Assembly (NCBI RefSeq): GCF_000974985.2
Contig: NZ_LAVA02000012.1
Location: forward strand, 1-64,000
Length of the DNA: 64,000 nt
Direction: 5' to 3'
DNA from: Streptomyces mangrovisoli
GTDB taxonomy: Bacteria; Actinomycetota; Actinomycetes; Streptomycetales; Streptomycetaceae
The notes beneath the pieces were generated by a model. It searched no databases and was not told where the DNA came from. It was given only the letters and a program-made list of their open reading frames with translations. Positions within the stretch are counted from its first letter, which is position 1. Each line of letters starts with the position of its first letter. Positions 49,896 to 58,752 of the stretch are shown here, piece after piece. The position numbers and the translations under genes are program-made.

Positions 49896-51951
49896 GCTGC
49901 GGCGCTTCGGCCGGGGGCGGCTGCCGCGAGCCGCCCTGGTCGCGCTGCTGTTGCTGCCCCTGCTCTACGGCGCCCTCTACCTCTGGTCCTTCTGGGACCC
50001 GTACGGCCGCCTGGACCGCGTCCCCGTCGCCCTGGTGAACGAGGACCGGGGCGCCACCGCCGCGGGCAAGAGGATCGACGCCGGGCACGACATCACCGAA
50101 GGGCTGCGGGAGAGCCGTACCTTCGCGTGGCACGAGGTGAGCGCGGCCGAGGCGCGCAAGGGCGTCGAGGACGGCACCTACTACCTCTCGCTGACCATGC
50201 CGGCCGACTTCAGCGCCCGCGTCGCCTCCGGCTCCGGGGACGACCCCGAGACCGGCGCGCTCCAGGTGCGCACCAACGACGCCAACAACTACATCGTCGG
50301 CCAGATCTCGAAGACCGTCTTCAACGAGGTGCGCTCGGCGGCGTCGGCGAAGACGTCACGGACGTACCTGGACCGGATCTTCGTGTCGTTCTCCGACATC
50401 CACGACCGCACGGTGCGGGCGGCCGGCGGCGCGGACAAGATCGAGAGCGGCGCGGGCAAGGCCGAGAAGGGGTCCAAGCAGCTGGCCGACGGCCTGAGCA
50501 CCGCCAAGACGGGCAGCGCGGAGCTCTCCAAGGGCCTCAAGAAGCTCACGTCCGGCGCCGGCACCCTGGAGGACGGCTCCGCGCAGGTCGCGGCGGGCAC
50601 GCAGACGCTCGCCGACAAGGCCGACGCCGTGGACGAAAAGCTCGGGCCGTTCCTGAAGGACAACCAGCAGGCCATCGCGGACACCGCCCGGCTGGTCGCC
50701 GACTCCGCCAAGGCCGTGCGCCACAACCTCACCACCCTGGTGAAGGCGGCCCCGGTCGCCGACCAGGGCGCCCACGCGGCCTCGGACACCCTGGACGAGG
50801 TCTACCGGACCCGCTGCCAGGACGCGGCGCTGCCCGACCTGTCCTGCGCCGACCTCAAGAAGGCGAAGCAGGCGGCGGACGACGTGACCTCGGTCGCCGA
50901 CGACCTGGACACGCTGATCGCCGACCAGGACGGGGACCTGGGGAAGCTCGACACCGACCTCGCCGCGCTCCAGAAGCAGGCGCAGGCCCTCGCCGACCGC
51001 GCCCCGCACCTCTCCGAGGACCTGCACGACGCCGTCACCAGGATCGACAAGCTGAACGACGGGGCCGCGAAGGTCGCCGCGGGCGCGAAGAAGCTGCACA
51101 CCGGGCTGGGCACGGCCCATACGGGCGCCGACGACCTGGACAAGGGCGTCGGCAGGCTGCGGACGGGCGCCGACGACCTCTCCGGCGGCCTGTACAAGCT
51201 CGCCGACGGCTCCGCCGAGCTGGCCGGCGGGCTGCACGACGGCGCCTCGCAGATCCCCGACTACGACAAGAAGGACCGCGACCGCCGTACCGAGGTGATG
51301 GCCGACCCGGTCCAGCTCGCCTCCGAGGACCTGCACAAGGCGCCCAACTACGGCACCGGCTTCGCCCCGTACTTCATCCCGCTCTCCCTGTGGGTGGGCG
51401 CGATGGTGGCGTACATGCTGATCCCGCCGATGAACCGGCGCGCACTGGCCGCGGGCGGCTCGGCGCTGCGCATCGCGCTGGCGGGCTGGCTGCCGGTGGC
51501 GGTCGTGGGCGTGCTCCAGACCCTCGCGTTGATGTCGGTGCTGCACTGGGCGATCGGCCTGCAGATGGCGCGGGCGGCCGGGACGATCGGCTTCCTGTTC
51601 CTCGTGGCGGCGTGCTTCGCGGCGCTCGTGCAGTGGTTCAACGCCCGGTTCGGGGCCGCGGGCCGCATCCTCGTCCTCGCGCTGCTGATGCTCCAGCTGA
51701 CGTCGGCGGGCGGCACGTACCCGGTCGAGACCAGTCCGCGCTTCTTCGCCGCGCTCCATCCCTTCCTGCCGATGAGCTACGTCGTGGCGGCGCTCAGGCG
51801 GCTGATCACGGGCGGTGGCCTGGGCCCGGTGTGGCAGGCCACCGCCGTGCTGGCGGCCTTCACCGCGGGCGCGCTCGCGCTGACCGCCGTCTCGGCCCGC
51901 CGCCGCCAGGTGTGGACCCTGGACCGGCTGCACCCGGAGCTGACCCTGTGA
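49867..51951 (+). CDS. YhgE/Pip-domain membrane protein
   Basis: A 694-aa protein of the YhgE/Pip family, related to ABC-2 permeases and to the phage-infection protein Pip. One N-terminal helix (about 21-41) precedes an extracytoplasmic region of about 450 residues. Its middle is rich in short repeats of the ADGLSTAKTGSAELSKGL kind, predicted as long coiled helices. About five more helices lie in the last 200 residues (starting near FIPLSLWVGAMVAYMLI). The ATG at 49867 has GAAGGGA 8 nt upstream. Relatives act in export or as surface receptors, including ESX-type secretion partners; the cargo here is unknown. The tetR gene follows after 47 nt. Confidence 0.9.
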   Translation: MRSPRLAALELRRFGRGRLPRAALVALLLLPLLYGALYLWSFWDPYGRLDRVPVALVNEDRGATAAGKRIDAGHDITEGLRESRTFAWHEVSAAEARKGVEDGTYYLSLTMPADFSARVASGSGDDPETGALQVRTNDANNYIVGQISKTVFNEVRSAASAKTSRTYLDRIFVSFSDIHDRTVRAAGGADKIESGAGKAEKGSKQLADGLSTAKTGSAELSKGLKKLTSGAGTLEDGSAQVAAGTQTLADKADAVDEKLGPFLKDNQQAIADTARLVADSAKAVRHNLTTLVKAAPVADQGAHAASDTLDEVYRTRCQDAALPDLSCADLKKAKQAADDVTSVADDLDTLIADQDGDLGKLDTDLAALQKQAQALADRAPHLSEDLHDAVTRIDKLNDGAAKVAAGAKKLHTGLGTAHTGADDLDKGVGRLRTGADDLSGGLYKLADGSAELAGGLHDGASQIPDYDKKDRDRRTEVMADPVQLASEDLHKAPNYGTGFAPYFIPLSLWVGAMVAYMLIPPMNRRALAAGGSALRIALAGWLPVAVVGVLQTLALMSVLHWAIGLQMARAAGTIGFLFLVAACFAALVQWFNARFGAAGRILVLALLMLQLTSAGGTYPVETSPRFFAALHPFLPMSYVVAALRRLITGGGLGPVWQATAVLAAFTAGALALTAVSARRRQVWTLDRLHPELTL

Positions 51952-51998
51952 TCCACGACCGGATCGCGGGCGGCCCCGTTCCTGTGACAATCAGGGCC

Positions 51999-52634
51999 AT
52001 GGAAAGCACCAGCGTCCCCTCCGGCGGCAGCTCGCGCCGCGAGGCCACCCGGCAGAAGCTCTACGAGGCGGCCGTCACCCTCATCGCCGAACAGGGCTTC
52101 TCCGCCACGACCGTGGACGAGATCGCCGAGCGGGCCGGAGTCGCGAAGGGCACGGTCTACTACAACTTCGCGAGCAAGTCGGTCCTGTTCGAGGAGCTGC
52201 TGCGGCACGGCGTGGGACTGCTCACCGCCTCCCTGCGGGAAGCGGCCGAGCAGTCGGACCGCGACGGCGGCAGCAAGGTGGACGCCCTGGACGCGATGAT
52301 CCGCGCGGGTCTCGGCTTCATCGCCCGCTATCCGTCCTTCACCCAGCTGTACGTTGCCGAGCTGTGGCGCACCAACCGGGCCTGGCAGTCCACCCTCATG
52401 GTGGTGCGCCGGGAGGTGGTGGCGGCCATCGAGGACGTGCTGCGCGAGGGGGTCGCGGCGGGCGAGTTCAGCGACGAGATCGATGTCCCGCTGACCGCGG
52501 CGGCGCTGGTGGGCATGGTGCTGGTGGCGGCCCTCGACTGGCAGGCCTTCCAGCCGGAGCGCTCCCTCGACGACGTGCACGCCTCGCTGTCCCGGCTGCT
52601 CCAGGGCCGGGTCAGCGGCAGCCGTACGGCCTGA
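51999..52634 (+). CDS. TetR-family transcriptional regulator
   Basis: A 211-aa TetR-family regulator. The N-terminal helix-turn-helix is clear (about residues 19-64, with TTVDEIAERAGVAKGTVYYNFASK), and the C-terminal ligand/dimer domain covers 80-205 (TetR_C-type, rich in Leu/Val/Ala helices). Being third in the unit after the degenerate ABC and YhgE/Pip genes, it most likely controls that unit through the palindrome at 48861-48874, perhaps in response to the exported compound. The ATG at 51999 is preferred; the long frame upstream shadows the YhgE gene. Confidence 0.92.
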   Translation: MESTSVPSGGSSRREATRQKLYEAAVTLIAEQGFSATTVDEIAERAGVAKGTVYYNFASKSVLFEELLRHGVGLLTASLREAAEQSDRDGGSKVDALDAMIRAGLGFIARYPSFTQLYVAELWRTNRAWQSTLMVVRREVVAAIEDVLREGVAAGEFSDEIDVPLTAAALVGMVLVAALDWQAFQPERSLDDVHASLSRLLQGRVSGSRTA

Positions 52635-53086
52635 GGAGGCGCGCCACGGGTCGCGCCGGGCCCGGCGTGCGGAACACCGCCCCGGCAAGGCCCGGACGCA
52701 CGGAACACCGGTCCGACAGGGTCCGGACGCACGGAGCGCCGGTCCGGTGCGGCCGCGTTCCCCGCGTGCCGCACCGGGCCGGCGCCCGGTCGTGCATCCC
52801 CTGCGTTCCCCCGTGTTCCCCGTGCTCCCCCGTAGGAGACCCCCGTTTTCGGTCTTCTCCCGGGACTCCCCCGTCTCTCGCTTCCGCCGACGGATCGGCG
52901 GAAGGAGCGGTCAAGGGCGCCTGCCGTTCCGCCGCCCCGTGTCGGCGGTGCCGGGCCCGCGCCCCCTTCCGTGCCTCCACTCTCTCGTCCCCGCAGGTCG
53001 GGGCCCATCCGCGCGGATACTCATCTCCACCCCTGGGTACGGGTACTCAAGCCTGCGCGCTCAGCCCCACGACGAGCCGCCCCCGC
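52635..53086. other. Intergenic region with repeats and hairpin
   Basis: This 452-nt gap after tetR contains three imperfect 30-31-bp tandem units at 52661-52752 (core CCGGACGCACGGAACACCGG). It also has a perfect 10-bp hairpin with loop CGGA at 52881-52904 (CTTCCGCCGA and its complement), a possible terminator. No gene is supported; the open frames through it have no conserved features. Confidence 0.7.
52661..52752. repeat. 30-31-bp imperfect tandem repeat, three copies
   Basis: Units at 52661-52690, 52691-52721 and 52722-52752 share the pattern CCCGGACGCACGGAACACCG followed by a GC-rich end. The second and third are most alike. They begin 26 nt past the tetR stop. Confidence 0.75.
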
Positions 53087-53716
53087 ATGGCTACGATCGC
53101 GTCCGTGTCGATACTCCCTCTCGTCTTCACGAGCGGCTGGGCCAGCGGCATCAACGCCTACGCGGTGATGCTGCTGCTCGGCGTCCTCGGCGCGACCGGG
53201 CTGAGCGACGAGGTCCCCGAGACCCTCCAGCGCCCCGAGGTGCTGCTCGTCGCCGGCGTGCTGTTCCTCTGCGAGGCCGTCGCCGACAAGATCCCGTACG
53301 TCGACTCCGTCTGGGACACGGTGCACACCGTGATCCGGCCCGCGGCGGGCGCCTGGGTGGGCGCGATGCTCGCCGGGCAGAGCGGCGGCTCGCTCTCCGA
53401 CCTGGCGGCGGGTCTGGTCGGCGGCGGCACGGCGCTGGCCAGTCACTCGGTGAAGGCCGGGGCGCGGATGGCGATCAACACCTCGCCGGAGCCGTTCAGC
53501 AACATCGTCGTGAGCCTCGCCGAGGATCTCTCGGTGGCCGGGCTCGTGACGTTCGCGCTGTTCCATCCCTGGGCGGCGGCGAGCATCGCGGCCGTGCTGC
53601 TGGCGAGTGGCCTGGTGGTGCTGGTCTTCCTGGTCTCGCGCATCCGCCGCTTCCTGCGGCGCCGCGCCGAACGCCGGGCGCGGCGCCGTATGACCACCGA
53701 GCCGCAGGCCCCCTGA
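53087..53716 (+). CDS. DUF4126 membrane protein
   Basis: A 209-aa membrane protein of the DUF4126 family, found widely in bacteria without known function. Hydrophobic segments lie at about 8-30, 50-65, 85-105 and 155-185, with GWASGINAYAVMLLLGV and a Gly/Ala-rich GLVGGGTALASHSVKAG segment typical of the family. The Arg-rich C-terminal tail is cytoplasmic-looking. The ATG at 53087 gives MATIASVSILPLVF; no strong Shine-Dalgarno precedes it. The FAD oxidoreductase gene follows after 23 nt, so co-transcription is likely. Confidence 0.85.
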   Translation: MATIASVSILPLVFTSGWASGINAYAVMLLLGVLGATGLSDEVPETLQRPEVLLVAGVLFLCEAVADKIPYVDSVWDTVHTVIRPAAGAWVGAMLAGQSGGSLSDLAAGLVGGGTALASHSVKAGARMAINTSPEPFSNIVVSLAEDLSVAGLVTFALFHPWAAASIAAVLLASGLVVLVFLVSRIRRFLRRRAERRARRRMTTEPQAP

Positions 53717-53739
53717 GCCGCGGCGATAGAGTCGCGGGC

Positions 53740-55251
53740 ATGGCACGGATTGCGGTGATCGGCGCCGGGATGGGCGCGATGGCGGCGGCCGCCCGGCTGG
53801 CCGTCGCGGGCCACCGGGTGGTGGTGTACGAGCGTACGGAGACGTACGGCGGTGCGCTGCGCCGTCTCGAGCGGGACGGGTTCGCCTTCGACACCGGGCC
53901 GGGCCTGCTGACGCTTCCCGCGGTCTACCGCGATCTGTTCGTCAAGACCGGCAAGGAGGCGCTGGAGGACCGCGTCGAGCTGGTCCAGGTCGACCCGGCC
54001 GCGCGGCACGTCTTCGCGGACGGCACCGAGGTCTCCCTGCCGAACGCGTCCCGCGCGGGGGTCGTCGCGGCGCTCGACGAGGCCCTGGGCCGGGGCGCGG
54101 GCGCGCGCTGGAGCGATTTCCTGGTGCGGGCCCGCGAGGCCTGGGACCGCACGCGGCGACCGCTGCTGGAGGAACCGCTGTGGTCGAACTGGCGGGTGCT
54201 GGACGAGAAGGAGCCGTATCCGGGCGTGCCGCACAAGCGGTTCCTGCGCACCCGCCGCGCGGTGAAGCTGCACGAGATCGGCGCCTGGGAGCTGCGCGAC
54301 CCGCGCCTCGCGGCATTGCTCGCCGACTCCGCGCTCGCGTACGGCGTCGATCCCGGGACCGCTCCGGCGAGCGCGGCCGTGCTGCCCTACATGGAGCACG
54401 CCTTCGGCACCTGGTACGTGCGCGGCGGCATCCGGGAGCTGGCCCGTGCGGTGTACGAGCGCTGTCTGGCCCGGCGGGTCGAGTTCGTGTTCGGCGCCGA
54501 GGTGACCGCGATCGTGGAGAAGGACGGCCGCGCGGCCGGCGTGGAGTTCGCCGACGGCACCTCGGCGGAGGCGGACACGGTCGTCGGCCCCGGCCCCTGG
54601 CGGCTGCGCGGCCTGCTGCCCGGCGCGGAGCTCTACGGCGCCGGGGCGGTGCCGCCGGAGCCCGAGGACCGCTTCCCCGGCCGTGTGGTGGTCTGTCTGG
54701 CGCTGCGCGGCGCGCGCGAGCCCGGCGCCGTGCACCGCACGGTGGTGCACGCGGCGGACGCCGACGGCGATCTGGAGAAGTTCCGGCGCGGCGGAGTCGT
54801 CCCCGAGCTGCCGACCGTCCTCGTGGACCGGCCGGACGACCCGGCGCTGCGTCCGGACGCGGACCACGAGTCTGTGGTGCTGACGGCGACGGTCCCGGCC
54901 GCGACGGAGTACGACTGGGCCGCGCCGGGCGCCGCCGACGCCTTCGCGGACCGGATGGTCGCCGCCGCCGGGCGCGCGGTGCCGGGGCTGGGCGAGCGGG
55001 TGCTGTGGCGCGAGGTGCGCACTCCGCTGGACACCGAGCGGGAGACGGGCGCGACGGGCGGGGCGGTCCCGCCGCCCGCCCTGGCCGCGCCGGAGGGTGT
55101 GCTGCACCCGGCCAACGCGACCGCCGTGCCGGGGCTGTTCGCGGTCGGCGGCTGGTCCCATCCGGGCGGCGGGCTGCCGCACGCGGGCATGTCGGGCGCG
55201 CTGGTGGCCGGACTGGTGGTGGAGGGGCCGGAGTTCCGCGGCTCTCAGTGA
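53740..55251 (+). CDS. Phytoene desaturase-like FAD oxidoreductase
   Basis: A 503-aa flavoprotein of the CrtI/phytoene-desaturase-like superfamily. The dinucleotide-binding motif is IAVIGAGMGAMAAAARLA with VVVYERTETYGG as the second part (residues 3-42). C-terminal LFAVGGWSHPGGGLPHAGMSG is the characteristic FAD-binding end of CrtI relatives. It has no carotenoid genes around it, so carotenoid synthesis is not implied; such proteins often act on unknown isoprenoids. The ATG at 53740 is the first sensible start within an open frame that extends well upstream. Confidence 0.88.
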   Translation: MARIAVIGAGMGAMAAAARLAVAGHRVVVYERTETYGGALRRLERDGFAFDTGPGLLTLPAVYRDLFVKTGKEALEDRVELVQVDPAARHVFADGTEVSLPNASRAGVVAALDEALGRGAGARWSDFLVRAREAWDRTRRPLLEEPLWSNWRVLDEKEPYPGVPHKRFLRTRRAVKLHEIGAWELRDPRLAALLADSALAYGVDPGTAPASAAVLPYMEHAFGTWYVRGGIRELARAVYERCLARRVEFVFGAEVTAIVEKDGRAAGVEFADGTSAEADTVVGPGPWRLRGLLPGAELYGAGAVPPEPEDRFPGRVVVCLALRGAREPGAVHRTVVHAADADGDLEKFRRGGVVPELPTVLVDRPDDPALRPDADHESVVLTATVPAATEYDWAAPGAADAFADRMVAAAGRAVPGLGERVLWREVRTPLDTERETGATGGAVPPPALAAPEGVLHPANATAVPGLFAVGGWSHPGGGLPHAGMSGALVAGLVVEGPEFRGSQ

Positions 55252-55275
55252 CGGGGCGACACCGGAGGCGCGGAA

Positions 55276-55333
55276 GCGGTCCTGCGGGTCGAGAAACGGT
55301 CCTGCGGTTCAGAGACGGTTCCGCGGTTCAGAA
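55276..55333. repeat. 19-20-bp tandem repeat, three copies
   Basis: Units at 55276-55295, 55296-55314 and 55315-55333 share ACGGTCCTGCGGTTCAGAA with a few changes, and a partial fourth unit follows. The third unit contains the stop and last codons of the minus-strand prion-like gene (RF-stop), so the array looks like duplication outward from that gene end, as at ftsI. Confidence 0.8.
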
Positions 55334-56383
55334 ACGGTACTGCTCGTCGTACCCGTTGCCCTGCTGGCCGTTGTTCTGCTGGCCGTTGGCCTGCTGACCG
55401 TTGTTCTGCTGGTACCCGTACTGCTGCTGCTCCGGCGGGACTTCGCCGTAGTTCTCGTCGGTGCGCTGCTGCGGCACCCAGACGCCGTCCGCCGGGGTCT
55501 CGCCGTAGCCGCCGGTGTACTGGCCCTGGCCGTAGCCCTGTTGGGTGTACTGCTGCTGGTTGCCGTAGGCGTCGTAGGAGGCACCGTAGTTCTGGGCGTT
55601 GCCGTACTGGTCGGTGTAGCCGGCGTACTGCTGCTGGCCCGAGGCGTCGTAGCCGTACTGCTGCTGGCCGTAGCCGGAGTAGTCGTAGGCGTAGTTCTGG
55701 TCGGTGCCCTGGGCGGCGGTCGCGTAGGCCTGGTCCTGGCCCGCGGTCGCGTAGGCCGCCTCGCCGTTCGCGGCGGCGTAGTCGGCGGTCGCGGCCGCGT
55801 AGTCGGTGCCCTGGCCGTTGGTGCCGTCGGCGCCGTACACGCCGTACGAACCGGTGTCCTCGGGGATGGGCTGCGGCTCGTAGACGTTGGTGGTCTCGGC
55901 GGCCGTCGGGTCGGCGGAGCGGGTCGGGGTGAAGACGTCGTCGCGGTCCTGGTAGTCGTCCTGCCCGTAGGCCGGGGCGTTGTCGCGGCCGTAGGCCGGG
56001 CCCTCGTCGTACTCCTGCTCCTGCGGGTCGTAGCCGGCGGCGTCGAGCACCGGGTCGTTCAGCCGGCTGCCGCGGCCGCCGCGGCGGCGCTTGCTGCCGC
56101 CCATGGCCTCGGGCTCGGGCTCGTCGTCGGGGCGCTTGACCGCCCAGCCGGCGACGAAGCCGCGGCGGAAGGAGAGGGTGACGAAGGTCTGCCCGAGGGT
56201 GAACGCGGCCGCGCCCAGTCCGATGATGACGACGGACCGGGTGAGCACGCCGAGCACGACACCGAGGAACCCGGCGAAGGCCACCAGTCGCCAGCGCAGC
56301 CGCGCCTTGTACTGGAGCAGCACCTCACCGAGCAGCCACAGTGCGACGACGCCGAACGCGATGTAGAGGACCGTCCAGCCCAT
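55328..56383 (-). CDS. Membrane protein with Gln/Asn/Tyr/Gly-rich prion-like tail
   Basis: A 351-aa protein. Residues 1-about 75 contain two membrane helices (about 3-20 and 33-70 region, WTVLYIAFGVVALWLLGEVLL and FAGFLGVVLGVLTRSVVII). A basic stretch (GGSKRRRGGRG, about 94-104) follows. Residues about 110-351 are low-complexity: rich in Gln, Asn, Tyr, Gly and Ala, with motifs such as YGQQQYGYDASGQQQY and NNGQQANGQQNNGQQ. That composition is typical of prion-like or condensate-forming regions and probably lies in the cytoplasm. No enzyme domain is visible. The ATG at 56383 has GAGAGGGG upstream. I recognise no named function. Confidence 0.82.
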   Translation of the reverse strand: MGWTVLYIAFGVVALWLLGEVLLQYKARLRWRLVAFAGFLGVVLGVLTRSVVIIGLGAAAFTLGQTFVTLSFRRGFVAGWAVKRPDDEPEPEAMGGSKRRRGGRGSRLNDPVLDAAGYDPQEQEYDEGPAYGRDNAPAYGQDDYQDRDDVFTPTRSADPTAAETTNVYEPQPIPEDTGSYGVYGADGTNGQGTDYAAATADYAAANGEAAYATAGQDQAYATAAQGTDQNYAYDYSGYGQQQYGYDASGQQQYAGYTDQYGNAQNYGASYDAYGNQQQYTQQGYGQGQYTGGYGETPADGVWVPQQRTDENYGEVPPEQQQYGYQQNNGQQANGQQNNGQQGNGYDEQYRF

Positions 56384-56439
56384 GTACGCCCCTCTCCCAA
56401 TGGCCGTTACGCAGTGTGTCGCACACCGGCGCGGCCGGT

Positions 56440-57372
<933 letters not shown>

Positions 57373-57479
57373 TTAGTCAGGGGCGGCCGGTCCCCCAACC
57401 GCACAAGTGCGATTTGACCGAATTGCCAGGCTGTTGTCCACGCCTTGGACAACCGTGAGACACGGCGACGGCGAAACGG

Positions 57480-58148
57480 TCAGTGCGCCGAAGCCTGGCG
57501 CAGGCGCTTGGCGAACTCCGCCGCCGCGGCTCCGGGGTCGTCCGCCTCGGTGAGCGCGCGCACGACCACCACCCGGCGGGCGCCCGCGTCGAGCACCTCG
57601 TCGAGCCGGTCCAGGTCGATGCCGCCGATGGCGAACCACGGGCGGTCGGTGCCGAGCGCGGCGGTGCGGCGGACCAGGTCGAGGCCGGGAGCGGGGCGGC
57701 CCGGCTTGGTGGGGGTGGGCCAGCAGGGGCCGGTGCAGAAGTAGTCCACGCCGTCCTGGACGGCCGCGGCGGCCGCCTCCTCGGGCGTGTGCGTGGAGCG
57801 CCCGACGAGGACGTCGTCGCCGAGGATCGCGCGGGCCGCGGACACCGGCAGGTCGCCCTGGCCCAGATGCAGCACGTCGGCCCCGGCCGCGTGGGCGACG
57901 TCCGCCCGGTCGTTGACCGCGAGCAGGCGGCCGTGCCGGGCGCAGGCGTCGGCGAACACCTTCAGGTGCTCCAGTTCCTCGGCCGCCTCCATGCCCTTGT
58001 CGCGCAGCTGCACGATGTCGACGCCGCCGGCCAGCACCGCGTCCAGGAACTCGGGCAGGTCGCCCTGCCGGGTGCGGGCGTCCGTGCACAGGTACAGCCG
58101 TGCGTCGGCCAGCTCGGCGCGCGCGGTCGCGGCGGCGGTGTCGGACAT
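57480..58148 (-). CDS. thiE: Thiamine-phosphate synthase
   Basis: A 222-aa TIM-barrel enzyme joining the pyrimidine (HMP-PP) and thiazole phosphate moieties to give thiamine phosphate. Motifs include [11 protein letters not shown] (pyrophosphate site), [39 protein letters not shown] and WFAIGGID. The ATG at 58148 with GGGGGGA upstream is chosen over the longer frame to 58214. It lies apart from thiO-thiS-thiG and on the other strand, and I see no TPP riboswitch before it. Confidence 0.95.
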   Translation of the reverse strand: MSDTAAATARAELADARLYLCTDARTRQGDLPEFLDAVLAGGVDIVQLRDKGMEAAEELEHLKVFADACARHGRLLAVNDRADVAHAAGADVLHLGQGDLPVSAARAILGDDVLVGRSTHTPEEAAAAAVQDGVDYFCTGPCWPTPTKPGRPAPGLDLVRRTAALGTDRPWFAIGGIDLDRLDEVLDAGARRVVVVRALTEADDPGAAAAEFAKRLRQASAH

Positions 58149-58233
58149 GTGGTGGTCCCCCCGTTGTTCGGTACGGTGCCGGCGGGTGCGGGCGGCCTCG
58201 GGGGCCGCCCGCACCCCTTGTCTCTCGGTCGGC

Positions 58234-58599
58234 TCAGACGGCGAGCGCCTGGGCGCGGCGCTTCACCTCCGTGCCACGATTCTCACTCAGCGCCTGCGCG
58301 GGGGTGCCGGGCAGGCTGGGGTCGGGGGTGAAGAGCCACTCGATCATCTCTTCGTCCGTGAAGCCGTCGTCCCTGAGCAGCGTCAAGGTCCCGGTCAGGC
58401 CCTTGACGACCTTGTCCCCGTCGATGAAGGCGGCGGGGACGTGCAGCGCGCGGTTCTCACCACGGCGTACGGCGATGAGCTGGCCCTCCTTGACCAGCTG
58501 CCGCACACGTGTCACCTCGACGCCGAACTGTTCGGCGATGTCGGGCAGGGTGAGCCAGGCGGGGACGAGAGCATCGGTCTTTGCGTCAATCTCGGTCAC
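58234..58599 (-). CDS. Rv2175c-family DNA-binding protein
   Basis: A 121-aa protein with a winged helix-turn-helix (about residues 10-60, [20 protein letters not shown]) and a C-terminal helical part ending in a basic tail. It matches Rv2175c of Mycobacterium tuberculosis, a DNA-binding substrate of kinase PknL whose gene is adjacent. Here a PknL-type kinase lies 4.5 kb away. The GTG at 58599 gives [16 protein letters not shown]; the frame opens at 58662 but lacks a better start. Acidic and Thr/Ser residues near its start could be the phosphorylation region. Confidence 0.85.
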   Translation of the reverse strand: MTEIDAKTDALVPAWLTLPDIAEQFGVEVTRVRQLVKEGQLIAVRRGENRALHVPAAFIDGDKVVKGLTGTLTLLRDDGFTDEEMIEWLFTPDPSLPGTPAQALSENRGTEVKRRAQALAV

Positions 58600-58752
58600 G
58601 GAAATAAGCGTGCCATCTGGCACCGACAGTCGGAAGCCGGGGCCGTCCACCTGGGAGAACACGCTGGTCCCGGAACCGCCCCGGCGAGCCGGGCAGCAGC
58701 CGTGCGGCGGCCGTCCGCGGGGACGGCCGCGCGGCGGTGTCCGCGGGGGCGG

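Noticed and set aside
53740..55251. Carotenoid desaturase (crtI) assignment
   Set aside because: CrtI-like fold, but no crtB, crtE or other carotenoid genes nearby; named only by superfamily.
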